Source: Narthecium ossifragum (lineage: Eukaryota > Streptophyta > Magnoliopsida > Dioscoreales > Nartheciaceae). Taken from it: DNA of 64,000 nt. Under the pieces are notes generated by a model. The model saw only the letters and a list, made by a program, of their open reading frames with translations, ran no database searches and was not told the DNA's origin. Made by a program: the position numbers and the translations under genes. This document shows, in pieces, positions 1-10,941 of this stretch; the first letter of the stretch is position 1, and every line of letters begins with the position of its first letter. The DNA is taken from assembly GCA_963920575.1 (NCBI GenBank), contig OY986969.1, positions 3,172,001-3,236,000 of the forward strand. The letters run 5' to 3'.

Positions 1-956
1 TGTTTTCCATGACAAACTGTTGGCTGAAGAGAAGAACACAGTTCTCATGAAACGCTGATTAAATCAGAGGAGCCACTGTTTCCTTTTTTCAATGCCGAAA
101 ACTGGCCTTGAACAACACACGCAGCTGAATGCCTACATGCCATTTGAATAAAATACAGCTCAAAGAAGGTGGCAGATATTGTGAAATTAGGCTTTCAAAG
201 CATGTATCAGGAAATAATGTTCTGCAGGGTCTTTCACTGATCATGCCTTCTGATCAAATTATTCGCAATACTAGATAGTTTTTTTAGATCGTCGCTAAAC
301 TTCTGCAGAATTTTGAGTGTTTTAGCTGCATGAAGAGCGAAAAAAGAATTACCTGAGACCTTCAAAGGAGGTGTGTAGCCAGTAGCCACTGGTGGGCATC
401 CCATTACTATCTACTCGAAATTAATTAATGCAGTCAGCAGTTATCTAAGGGTTAAAAGGCCTTATATATGACCAAAAAAAAAAAAAATATCAACTCAACT
501 TCTGTTTTAAGCTGTAATAGATGATCTTGCTCATGTGATAATAGCATCTAAGGTATATTAATATAAATTAATGTATAGTTTATACAATAAAATTTATCTA
601 ATATCACAGGGTATCCAGATTAGAAGGTTCTTTTACACAGGAATTCAATTGCACTATAAGTTATATCTTGGTAGTTTGAGTGTTTACAATAGCTTAAAAA
701 GAAACAAAATCTAGGTAACAGTTATATAAGGCACAGCTCTCTTTTTTTTCTTTTGATTTCTTTTTGTAACTAAAACCACCATATAATCAAAATGATCTGC
801 AATTGCTCTTACTATGAACTGCAAAATGTCTAAAATTCTTGCCAACAATGTATAAAGATCATTGATTTAGTTAAAGCAATCCAAATCATTGATGGCAAAA
901 TAAAATAAAATTAGCCACTGTTGGCTCAATCAAAAGAACACCCAATTCCAATTTGA
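1..956. other. AT-rich intergenic DNA, no gene recognised
   Basis: No convincing reading frame or RNA gene is visible on either strand. The stretch is AT-rich with homopolymer runs such as the A-run near 474-487. It ends at the target site of the Ty3/gypsy element. It may be UTR or intron of a gene to the left of the window, but nothing in it proves this. Confidence 0.5.
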
Positions 957-1334
957 TGATGAGAACTTGGCCGCAGACGACGTCTAGGGCTCAAGATCTC
1001 TCCCCGGTTAATGGTAGGGGCACCCCCTCAATCCAATTAATGGCTGAAAACCCCTGACTTTTCTATTATCAAGCTAAAGAGAAATTACATGACTCCAACT
1101 CTTAAATACTCCAACCCTAACGACCTCCTAAATCTCAGCCGTCCAATAGTCCGGCTGGTCCCTCCTAAGCCGTACGCCACAAACAGCATAGGCTGTACCC
1201 AATCAAGATAACTACAACATACTAGTTCAGCCTTTTCTTACTACTAACATTAATACTCAACTAGGACTCTTGACAACAATTAAAGATAACGTGGATTAGG
1301 CTTGCGCAGCCGAACTAGTCGTGGTTGCCTATCA
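957..1334 (-). repeat. 3' LTR of the gypsy element
   Basis: This is the partner of 5029-5407, at about 96% identity by eye. Its inner border touches the polypurine tract at 1335-1347. Confidence 0.9.
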
Positions 1335-1347
1335 TCCACCCCCTGGG
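1335..1347 (-). other. Polypurine tract of the gypsy element
   Basis: The minus strand reads CCAGGGGGTGGA directly before the 3' LTR start TGATAGGC. Position and purine content fit the plus-strand primer. Confidence 0.7.
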
Positions 1348-4257
1348 AGACTGTCCTTGTCCTCAAGGACAAAAGTAGGGAATTGGCGCCGTAGTACATC
1401 AACCTCCTCCCACTTTGCGTCTTCTGGTCCAAGACTCGTCCATTTGACGAGAGCTTCCGCCACATAGTGCCTCCCTTGCTTCACCCAGCGGTAATCTTGA
1501 ATGAACTCCGGTGCTAAGATTGGGCTGCCATCTTCAGAACATGGTGGCACTTCAATAGCTATTGGCTCATCTCGCCCAACCTGTCGCCGTAGCAATGAAA
1601 CATGGAACACTGGATGAATTTTTGCTGATTCCGGCATGGCCAATCGGTATGCTACTGCCCCCACTCGATCGACAATCTGATAAGGCCCAACAAATCTGCT
1701 GGCCAATTTTTGGTGTGCTCTGCAAAAACTGTAGTCTGGCGGTATGGTTGAAGCCGCAGGTACACCCAATCGCCTGCCTCGAAAGTTTCCTCCCGCCGAT
1801 GCTTGTCCGCCCTTTGTTTTGTTTGGTTGATAGATTTATGTAAGTTATCCTTGAGGAGCCGGATCACTTCATCTCGCTCAACTAAGACCCGATCCACTTC
1901 AGCTACAGGGGAAACACCGGCCAGGTATTGAGGAATTTCTGGCGGGGGTCGGCCGTACACTGCTTCGAAAGGTGTCATACCCGTCGAACTATGGTAAGTG
2001 GTGTTATACCAGTACTCCGACCACGGCAAGAACTCCGTCCACCGTTGAGGTTGTTGACTGGTAAAGCATCGCAGGTACTGCTCAAGTGTTCTGTTAGTTA
2101 CCTCTGTTTGTCCATCCGTCTGAGGGTGATATGTTGTACTCATCTTCAGACTGGTGCCTTGTTTTTTGAAAAATTCTTGCCATAAGTGGCTCATGAACAC
2201 CTTGTCTCGGTCACTAACAATGCTTCTCGGGACTCCATGTAGCTTGACAACCTGCTATATGAATGTCGTCGCCAATTTGGCCGCTGTATAGGGATGGCCC
2301 ATGGGAATGAAATGAGCGTACTTTGTTAGCCGATCCACTACTACCATCACCACCTCCATCCCTGCCGACCGTGGCAACCCCTCGACGAAATCCATCGAGA
2401 TCTCTTCCCAAACTCGAGCAGGTACTGGTAACGACTGAAGCATTCCCGCCGGACTCCTGGTGTCATGCTTATTCCTCTGGCACACGTCGCAAGTAGCCAC
2501 ATAGTCTTGGACATCCTTGCGCATCCGCTCCCAGAAAAACTGTTGCGCCAATCACTTGTAGGTTCTCAGTACCCCAGAATGACCCCCAATAGGGGTATCA
2601 TGGAACTCCCTTAGTAGCCGGCGGCTCAGTTGGGACCCGGGTGGCACCACCACCCTGCCTTGATAGCAAATGAAACCCCCCCGTGTCAACAACTCCTCGA
2701 CCCGTAACTGGCTGGGAGTCCCTCCGGTAACCCGGCGGTCCGAAGCTATTTCCCCGCCCGGTGCCCGGCGGTGCAGATCCGCCAAATACTCGTCCTCCCT
2801 GTTTGCGACGAGCAGTTCTTCCCAGATGCGGGCCGTCGAAGCTGAAATCGCCAACACCGCCGCTTCCTCTTCACAACGAGATAAAGCATCCGCCGCTGAG
2901 TTTTCCTTGCCTGGTTTGTAACGGATCTCGTAATCATATCCCAGGAGCTTTGACACCCACTTTTGCTGTTCCGGCGTCACCACCCGTTGCTCCAGAAAAT
3001 ATTTAAGGCTTCGTTGGTTCTTTTGGATGATAAATCTGCGCCCCATCAAGTATGGCCGCCAGAGTCGGACCGCCTCCAAGACTGCCAGCATCTCCTTAGC
3101 ATACGCTGACCAATTCTTCTTAGAGGTTGCAATAGCTTTGCTGAGATACGCTATTGGTCGACCTTTTTGCATCAGAACTTCCCCAATGCCTATTCCCGAG
3201 GCGTCTGTTTCCACCACAAATGTATCTGAGAAGTCTGGGAGAGCAAGTACTGGTGTCGTTGACATCGCCGTCTTCAAGGTACCGAAAGCAGCGATCGCTT
3301 CTAGATCCCAAGCAACTGTCCCTTCTTCAGTAGCTTAGTTAGGGGGGCCGCTATGATGCCATAGCTCTTGACAAATTTTCTGTAGTACCCTGTCAAGCCC
3401 AGAAACCCTCGTAGCTCCGTCACGGTCTTGGGCGTCGGCCATCCTTGCATGGCCTCAACTTTCTTAGGGTCGGTTCTCACTCCTTCTTGTGAGATTAGAT
3501 GGCCCAAGTACTCCACTTCCTCCTTTGCAAAATAACACTTGTAACGCTTGATAAAGAATTTGTTAGTAGATAGGATGTCGAGAACTAACCGTAAATGTTC
3601 CAAGTGGGCGGCCCATTCCTTGCTGTAGACCAAGATGTCATCAAAGAACACCAGGATGAAGCGTCGGAGGTGCTGTCGGAATATGGTATTCATAGCAGCC
3701 TGGAATGTCGACGGCGCGTTGCACATCCCAAACGGCATGACTACATACTCGTAGTGTCCGCTATGGGTACGAAAAGCAGTCTTGTGGATATCCGCCTCAC
3801 ACACCCGTATCTGATGGTACCTAGCCCGTAAATCTAATTTTGAAAAATACCTGGCACCGTGCAACTCATCAAGCATATCGTCCACCGTAGGAATAGGAAA
3901 TCAATCTTTCACTGTTACCCTATTAAGGCCCCTATAATCAGTACAGAACCTTCATGTGCCATCCTTCTTCCTGACTAGCAAAACCGGTGACGAAAATGGG
4001 CTTGAACTTGGGTGAATCAATCCGGACTGGAGCATGTCGGCCACCTGCCGTTCGATCTCATTTTTCTGGAAGTGAGCATACCGGTAGGGTCGGACATTCA
4101 CCGGCTCGACTCCCTCCACCAACGGAATCCTGTGCACGAACTCCCGTTCTGGTGGCAGTCCCGTTGGCTCGACCATTACATGCCCAAACTCCTCCAATAG
4201 TTTCTGCACCTCCCCCGGTATCTCTGTCCGCACGCCGTCTTTTTGCTCGGGTATGAC
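1335..4257 (-). pseudogene. pol remnant: RT, RNase H, integrase, chromodomain
   Basis: RT begins at the ILLEEFGHV-like segment near 4190. It carries SPFSSPVLLVRKKDGT, then [16 protein letters not shown] and the catalytic block [10 protein letters not shown] near 3640. RNase H starts FVVETDASGIG near 3220. Integrase has the zinc-finger end CDVCQRNKHDT, then SMDFVEGLP, VSDRD and HPQTDGQTE. The GPY/F-like stretch VGAVAYRL and a chromodomain (EALVKWTSLGPEDAKWEEV) close the frame. In-frame stops lie near 3951, 3902, 2551 and 2243. Most look like C-to-T or G-to-A changes of CGA, TGG or CAG codons, as expected from methylcytosine deamination. Frameshifts lie near 3318 (one base missing) and near 1720. 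Confidence 0.9.
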
Positions 4258-4998
4258 CTAGAGAGCAAAGAGCTCTCCTCCTCCTCTGAACTCCCTCTCC
4301 AACACCTGTAGGTAGTCACGCAGGGGACCCGTCTGTCGGATATGCGCTAAAGCCTCATCCTGATTGATATAATGTACCGACCCAAATCGCGCCGAGATCT
4401 CCTTCTGAAACTCCGGCCATGACAACTCCGACTGTTCCTCCTGATTGCTCTGGATCCATTGCCACCACTGATTGGCCTCGCCCTCCAAGTGAAAGGACGC
4501 CCACTGAACCTTCTCTTCCTCTGGGGTTCTATGCATTCGGAAGAACTGCTCCACCCGGTTCATCCATATCAAGAGATCCTCGCCCGCGAATCGAGGGAAC
4601 TCCAGTTTCACTGAAGGACCTCCCCGCCGACCCTCTTCGTCTTCTCGGTACCTGGATTTATTCGAGAATCCCATATAAGAATCTCTGTCTTTGTCCGCCT
4701 TCCTATCCTCTCCTTCCATAGACGGTTTCTTCCCCTGCATCTTCAACAACTCGCTTAGCAACCCATCCGTCTTCCTGGATCTGGCTTCCGCTTCCCGTCG
4801 CGCTGCTTGGTTCTCCTCTTCCAGACGCCGCAAGACGCCATCCATCTTTTTGAATCTCGTATCGGCTTCGATGCGGCTTGTCTTGTTTTCCTCCTCCAGG
4901 CGTTGCAACGCCTCTTGCATCGCGTCGAACTCTTCCTGCACCCCCTGCATGTTCTGCTCCAACATGTCGATGCGATCTTTGTTCGCTGGTGGCGCCAT
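4258..4998 (-). pseudogene. gag remnant of the gypsy element
   Basis: This 246-codon frame begins with ATG at 4998. Residues about 8-90 are a coiled coil with repeated LEEENK/LEEENQ segments. A retrotransposon gag domain follows, with KLEFPRFAGED and the aromatic motif ANQWWQWI. The frame runs in phase into pol-type sequence (GELFAL) and stops at a TAG, probably from CAG, with no CCHC knuckle and no protease. The deletion junction therefore lies close to the frame end, within the run of glycines before ELFAL. Confidence 0.88.
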
Positions 4999-5014
4999 GG
5001 CTGCAGGATCGCTT

Positions 5015-5026
5015 GCTTTGGTACCA
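5015..5026 (-). other. Primer binding site (initiator Met tRNA type)
   Basis: Two bases inside the 5' LTR the minus strand reads TGGTACCAAAGC. This matches 10 of 12 positions of the usual plant iMet primer site TGGTATCAGAGC. Confidence 0.75.
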
Positions 5027-5028
5027 CT

Positions 5029-5407
5029 TGATGAGAACTTGGCCGCAGACGACGTCTAGGGCTCAAGATCTCTCCCCGATTAATGGTAAGGGCACCCCCT
5101 CAATCCAATTAATGGCTGGAAACCCCTGACTTTTCTATTATCAAGCTAAAGAGAAATTACATGACTCCAACTCTTAAATACCCCAACCCTAACGACCTCC
5201 TAAATCTCAGCCGTCCAATAGTCCGGCTGGTCTCTCCTAAGCCGTACGTCACAAACAGCATAGGCTGTACCCCAATCAAGATAACTACAACATACTAGTC
5301 CAGTCTTTTCTTACTATTAACCTTAATACTCAACTAGGACTCTTGACAACAACTAAAGATAACGTGGATTAGGATTGCGCAGCCGAACTGGTCGTGGTTG
5401 CTTATCA
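5029..5407 (-). repeat. 5' LTR of the gypsy element
   Basis: This repeat matches 957-1334 almost base for base. On the minus strand it starts TGATAAGC and ends CTCATCA. Because the element is on the minus strand, this right-hand copy is the promoter-bearing 5' LTR. It reads away from the downstream zeta-carotene isomerase gene. Confidence 0.9.
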
Positions 5408-5939
5408 TCTGACCACTCCCCAATTCTCTAATAACTCTCATGGCGATTCCTTCCTCCAGTCTTGGAGGAAACAATCTCTCATTGGTTCCAAAGGTGGGAA
5501 GGTTGGTATATCCTTTCTCTATTATATAAATAAATAAATAATCTAATTAAATTTTTTAATTAACATAGTTTTGACTAAGGATAAAGATTGGTGATGTACA
5601 TTACACATCACAACATTTAATCCATCGGTACACTTGCTGATGGATTGAAACAAACAATTAATAATGTTCTAGCGATAAGATGATTAATACATTCAATCTA
5701 ATTCATTAGCAGTGTTCTACCCATAAAATAGGTGAATCAATGGATAGATCTCTGGCCAGGGGCATGTCGTTACCGATGTTCCCAAATCAGGTCGTTAGAC
5801 TAATAAACCTTAGCTCACTCTTCTCTCACCACACCTTCCAAACCTCTCCCTTCAAAGACACCCATAGCACATACTATTTACACCTCCATAGCTCTCTCTC
5901 TCTCTCTCTCTCTCTCAAGATCTCTTCTTTCTCTCTCTA
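5408..5939 (+). promoter_or_regulatory. Upstream region and 5' leader of the zeta-carotene isomerase gene
   Basis: This AT-rich stretch separates the gypsy LTR from the Z-ISO start codon. A (CT)12-type pyrimidine repeat at 5892-5916 sits just before the ATG, a common feature of plant leaders. No single TATA box stands out. Confidence 0.45.
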
Positions 5940-8368
5940 ATGGCCTCTACCTCTTTCCTCCTCTCCTTCTCCCCGTCGCCCCTCCGGCCGACCTGCGGCC
6001 ACAAACATCCACCACTCTTCTTGCGATTAAAACGGCTCCAGTATCTTCAAAGACCCACCTGCAATCCGGTTCGACCCATACGATTCTTGGGTAGTATTCA
6101 GTCCCGGGGGACTTCGATTGGGGAGGTGGAAGGCGAGGACTTGGCAGCTGGCGAGGCGCCGGTTGGGGAGGACTCCGCTGCCTTCGAATTGGAGAAGCAG
6201 AAGCTTTCCTCCTGGGTTTACTTTTCTGGGATACTTGGGACGGTGCTCTTTGCTCTTAATGCTGTTTGGATCGATCCCGATACTGGCTTCGGCTCGGCTT
6301 TCATTGATGCTATCTCCGGGCTCTCAGAGAGCCACGAGGTGAGTTGTCTATCGACATAAGTTTGGGTTTTAGGAGGGTTTTTATGGTTTTGTTTTGGTTT
6401 TAAAGCGTATAGACTTGTTGGATGTGACAGGAAAGCAGCTTACATTGATTCTATTTGGATGCCCGATGGCAAACTTAGCTTAGGAGATGGGATATGGTTT
6501 GGAGTTCATCCAGTTTGGTGAAATAGTTAGTTTTTACTTTAGTTAGTCACAAAAACCACAAATGAATTCAATGCAAGATTTGTTCGTAGGAATAAGAAAT
6601 TGTAGGATTACTTGTTTTTTTGAAATGGTGATTCTTGAAAGATAAGAATGAAACTATAGTTAGTATAGAAATGAATTTGGATGAATTGGGTTTCCTTCAT
6701 CTTGTTACTAAAATCCTAGCCCCCATTGTGTAGTCACCAATAAGCATTCTGGATACACGTGGTTTAGATAGTGCAAGGGTCAAGATTTTGGGCAAGCTCT
6801 ACAACAAGAAACATCAGTGAGACCATTTGGAGGTGTTAAGAGAAGAAGAAATTTTGGGTCATTTTGTTCTCCTTTCATCCTTCAGTCCACATTTGACATA
6901 AAGGGACTTGTTTCCATTTTGCACTAACAGTTGTAAGAATCCATATGTTTCAGTATGATGCGACAATATAGCCAATCTTAAAAGTTTACAGCGTGCGAGA
7001 TCACCAATTTATCGCTACAAGGATAGATTTCCTGTTCCACTTTTCCATCTCCTCTTAGGTTTTGTCTTGGCATTAAAGATGGTCCGAGTGTTATGACAAA
7101 GGCAGATCTTTAAGATTCTGTTTTTTTCTTCTTCTTTTTGCTATTGTTTTCCTGTGGCATTCTCCTCAGGTCTTTTTACCGCTAAACATGCATTCTGAAA
7201 AAAATAATTGTGGCACTAAGGAGGTTGAAACTGAACTTGAAATTTGCTACTGAAGAGCTTTATTATTCTACATGTTTATGTAGTCTTTATTTACGACATC
7301 GAAATGTTCAACTCTCAACCCTCCCTTCTGCAGGTTGTAATGTTGATTCTTATATTTGTTTTCGCTGCTGTACATAGCGGTTTGGCAAGTCTTCGAGATG
7401 CTGTTGAGAAGCTCATAGGAGAGCGTGCTTATCGTGTTCTATTTGCAGGGATCTCACTTCCTCTAGCACTCAGTACTATTGTGAGTTATCTCGCTGGTAC
7501 TTACTGTTATAGCAACTTTTTTAGCAGTGTTTATATTATTGCTTTGCCTTTTAAGTTCATTTCAATTTCTCTTTAAGACATTTTTAATAGATTGGCCATT
7601 CTTTTTCATAACATACTTGTGACTTATGTTGTTTCTGCTTTCAATCCATGGATGTTCATGCTAGGTTTATTTCATCAACCACCGATACGATGGTACTCAG
7701 CTTTGGCAACTCCAAAGTGTTGCTGGAATTCACCAGCTTGTGTGGATTTCAAATTTCATCTCCTTCTACTTTCTCTACCCGTCCACTTTTAATCTATTGG
7801 AGGTTGCAGCTGTTGATAAGCCAAAAATGCATCTTTGGGAAACTGGAATCATGAGAATTACGAGACACCCACAGGTCTGTGATCATGCACTTATGCCTCT
7901 CATAAACATTGCTAGGAAGACACCAAAATTTATCCTTCAATACATGGATTGAGGCCTTTTGGTTTCGGAAGCTGGCAGGTTCCTTGTCTTTTTACTCTGG
8001 TATGCTTATACTGCATTCTTCTCTTCTTTCAGATGGTTGGGCAAGTAATCTGGTGCTTGGCTCACACACTTTGGATCGGTAACTCAGTAACATTGGCAGC
8101 CTCCTTTGGTTTAATTGCACACCACCTATTTGGTGTTTGGAACGGTGATAGGAGGCTGGCAGTGCGTTATGGTGAAGCATTCGATGCTTTGAAGGGCCGA
8201 ACAAGTGTAGTCCCCTTCGCCGCAATTCTCGATGGCCGCCAAAAGTTGCCAAAGGACTACTACAAGGAATTCATTCGGTTACCTTATCTTACGATCACTG
8301 CTCTCACACTGGGTGCATATTTTGCGCATCCTCTAATGCAGTCTTCCAGTTTTCAGCTACACTGGTAG
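5940..8368 (+). CDS. Z-ISO: 15-cis-zeta-carotene isomerase, chloroplastic (Z-ISO)
   Basis: Z-ISO converts the 15-cis bond of 9,15,9'-tri-cis-zeta-carotene so that zeta-carotene desaturase can act, between PDS and ZDS in carotenoid synthesis. It is a plastid membrane protein of the NnrU family. Exons are 5940-6338, 7334-7480, 7665-7874 and 8033-8368, all phase 0 with GT-AG borders, giving 363 residues, close to the Arabidopsis length. Residues 1 to about 55 are a Ser/Arg-rich transit peptide. Several hydrophobic membrane segments follow, first near WVYFSGILGTVLFALNAVW. Family blocks include VHSGLASLRD, VYFINHRYDG, TGIMRITRHPQ, GQVIWCLAHTLWIGNS and DGRQKLPKDYYKEF. Histidines in the VHSG and HHLFG blocks are candidates for the known heme ligands (inference). 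It converges on the GH18 gene with 150 bp between stops. The start was chosen as the first ATG after the CT-rich leader that opens the transit peptide. Confidence 0.94.
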
Positions 8369-8518
8369 AGTGTCAGGTTCTTAATTTGCTCTCTATGTAT
8401 GTATTAACATCATGTTGAATTGTGAACCACAGATACAATTTTGTGAAGATACAATAAAATTAGCTGATTTTGGACCAATATCTGTAATATGAATTTTTGC
8501 TTTACATCGTCCAAGATC

Positions 8519-9947
8519 TTAAATAGTTGCAAGACTGTAAAGAAGAAAGAATGGAAGATAACAGTGCAAATGGAAAAGCAACCCGGATGAGGATCCTGAC
8601 TGTGGTGAACCTTGATCTTGTGGTGACTGCTCAATCGTTGAGGCTCCCTCCTCTAAGCCATTTTTGCTTTTTTCATCTATGAAGGCATAATCTCTGAGCC
8701 AAGCCTCCATAGCTGCATTGCAAATCGAATTAGTTTCTGGCAGTCCAAGGAACCAAAGAAATAAAAGCTCTTATTATTTATATGTTTACTTCACCTTGTC
8801 TGGATATTGTGTAACTCTTGTCGTCGAAGCTGATGGGCCAGAGGAAGTAGCCAAGCAGGCCATTCTGCAGAGCAAAGATGACCTTCTCCTCGACAACCTG
8901 CTGGCTGTCGAAACTAACCCAGATGCCTCCTGAATGCAGGTACGATGACACTGTCCGGTTTTCGTATAGATAAGCAGCATCAGGCTCCATCAAGAGCTCT
9001 TCAATCTCAAAGTATGCCATCAGTCCAGTCTGGTTGCTCAGCTTCTGCCTGGGACCACTGGCCACCACTTGCGCTCCGAATCCGTTCTTCAACTTGTTCT
9101 TGAGGACCCAAGATCTTCCATACAAGGGAATGCCCATCGTTAGCTTGCATAGAGGCACACCGGCGTCCAACCAAGAAGCAACACCATAACTTGTTGAGAA
9201 GTGGGAGGTTTGATCATAGAGAGCAGCATCAGCAGCAGTCACATTGGTGTTCTTGTCGTAGCCAAAGCAGAGGGCATTGATCCAGTCGAGGTTGTTTGTG
9301 ATGGCATCGATCGGGTAATCGAGATTGTCAACAGCCCCATCAAAAATGTGTTCTGAGGAGTGAACGGTGGCTGTTAGAAGGAGCTGTGCCTGCGAACTTT
9401 GTGCTTCCTGGTTGATGTGGGCTCTCCATTCTGTAAGCAAGATCCCAAGGTTGGTCATGTCCGACGGCGACGACGGGAATTGCCACGCTAAATCCAGACC
9501 GTCGAATGCATTGGCCCTGGCCAATTGTACCGCGGTACTGATGAATGTCGCGCGAAGAGCTGGGTTCCCGGCCATCGAAGAGAAGGCAGCATTCGAGGCA
9601 TCGCTCTGGTGATCATCAGTGGCGATGGACAAGAGAGTCTTCAGAGAAGGGTTGCTTCTTTTCAGTACCCTCGAGAAGGTGCCGAGAAGGTCAAGTTGGT
9701 CTGGCGCCGGAAGGGCTACACCAGAGTTAGCGTCGACGGACAGAGAGTAGAAGTACAGGTGAGTGTATAGGGAAGTGTTGATGCTGGATAGAGGAGAGTA
9801 GTCTCTGGACCGTGAGAGCCAGAATCCTGCTCTCACTTGGGCTCTTCTGTTGCTGCTGCATTGCTGCTGTTGGGATGTTGTTAGATGTGCAATGGAGAGT
9901 GTTAGGAGGAAGGAGAAGAGAACTTGTGAGAAGGGCATGTTGTGCAT
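8519..9947 (-). CDS. GH18 chitinase-like protein, catalytically defective, with C-terminal GPI/membrane tail
   Basis: Exon 1 runs from 9947 to 8795 and exon 2 from 8712 to 8519, with a GT-AG intron of 82 bp in phase 1, giving about 448 residues. A signal peptide (PFSQVLFSFLLTLSIA) is followed by a full GH18 domain: VRAGFWLSRS at the start, LKTLLSIATDD, GIPLYGRSW, and GGIWVSFDS near the end. The family active-site motif DGLDLDWE reads DGLDLAWQ here (residues 149-156), so the catalytic Glu is Gln and the middle Asp is Ala. The protein is therefore expected to be inactive as a chitinase and may bind sugar, as known plant GH18 lectins do. The splice yields the typical ending RQAMEAW. The C-terminus has a small-residue stretch SGSSSG followed by a hydrophobic tail of about 20 residues, like a GPI signal or a transmembrane anchor. 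An upstream ATG at 9977 is in frame but has a poorer context. 9947 puts the signal peptide close to the N-terminus. Confidence 0.87.
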
Positions 9948-10742
9948 CTTAGGAAGAATGGAATTGGAGATTAGCATAGAAATAGAGAGATGTTAAAAGG
10001 AGGAAAAAATGGGGAAGTTAGCATAGGGTTGTTGGAAAGATGGCAAAGGTGTGACTTTGGACACTTGGGGCCAAGTGGAAAGGTGAGTTGAGTGAGTTGC
10101 TTTTAGAAAGAGGAAGCTGAGATAAGTTCAGATCTTATGGCAGTAAAGCTTCCATTTTGACAGGGTTTGTAGGAGTACTGAAGCTTAAATGATGCAGGAG
10201 AAAGAGTCCAAATTAGGTGATTTGGACAGTGGGATCTGCATTGCTGTAGCCATTAGGCAAGGTAATTACATTACTGATTGCTGTGACTGTCTTGCTGTAA
10301 ATTAAGCCACTGTGAGCAGGGACAGAGATCATCAGTGCATGTGCTGACTGAGAAGAGATTGTAAAAATATTGAGAGTGTTGAGGCAGGTAGTGTAGCAGT
10401 TGAGGTGCTAATTGAGAAGTATTGGCTTTGTAATATTGAGAAGTAATGCCAGAGGAAGCGGCGCTTGCTTGGGTTTGTGGCAGCTTGTATTTGGACAACC
10501 TCTGCCTGCCATATGTTTTTGAGAGCTCCCATAACTGCCCTCTAGTCTTCTTTTGGATCATGATTCATCCACAGTTGAACACTGCAGGATCATGACCCAC
10601 TTCCATGTGATTCTATGCAGAAAGATGCCTCTCTATCTCTCCCCTCTCTCTTACCTCTTGGGTCTAGACAAACAAGGGGTGGTTTGGTTTTTGAGCACCG
10701 AATCTTAGTTCTCAGAGAACTCAACCTAACCTCAGCTGTTAA
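9948..10742. other. Upstream region of the GH18 gene, no further gene seen
   Basis: This is the 5' flank of the minus-strand GH18 gene. Small open frames (for example 10271-10561 minus) have no recognisable domain or splice context and look like chance. The stretch ends at a Tourist MITE. Confidence 0.4.
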
Positions 10743-10938
10743 GCCCATGTTTGGTATCCCTTTAACCCCATTCTTATTCCTAAACATCAAATATCATTGT
10801 TACTATTTTATCTTCATTTCACTTATCATTACGGTTTTATTTTTTTCTATCTCCATTTCTTAACCCTACTTTTTCTAACACTTTCTAACCCTATTCCTGC
10901 TTAACTTCATCTTTTCTGACTCCATACCAAACGGACCG
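10743..10938. mobile_element. Tourist-like MITE (PIF/Harbinger type)
   Basis: The 196-bp element is flanked by TAA on both sides (10740-10742 and 10939-10941). Its termini are imperfect inverted repeats, starting GCCCATGTTTGGTAT and ending ATACCAAACGGACCG. The interior is AT-rich without coding capacity. It is related to the MITEs at 24091, 24917 and 28593. Confidence 0.8.
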
Positions 10939-10941
10939 TAA

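Larger units (their letters stand above)
957..5407 (-). mobile_element. Ty3/gypsy chromovirus LTR retrotransposon, degenerate and internally deleted
   Basis: The element is bounded by two LTRs of about 378 bp, both TG...CA. The flanking 5-mers are tttga on the left and tctga on the right, a target duplication with one mismatch. Reading on the minus strand the order is 5' LTR, PBS, gag, RT, RNase H, integrase, chromodomain, PPT, 3' LTR, which is the Ty3/gypsy order. The chromodomain at the integrase C-terminus makes it a chromovirus. Total length is about 4.45 kb. The gag C-terminus (CCHC knuckle), protease and start of RT are missing, so an internal deletion has occurred. Several in-frame stops and at least two frameshifts make it non-autonomous. 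The LTRs differ by roughly 14 substitutions and one indel by eye, so the insertion is not recent. The small LTRs would suit a Reina-like lineage, but the lineage is not established. Confidence 0.93.
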
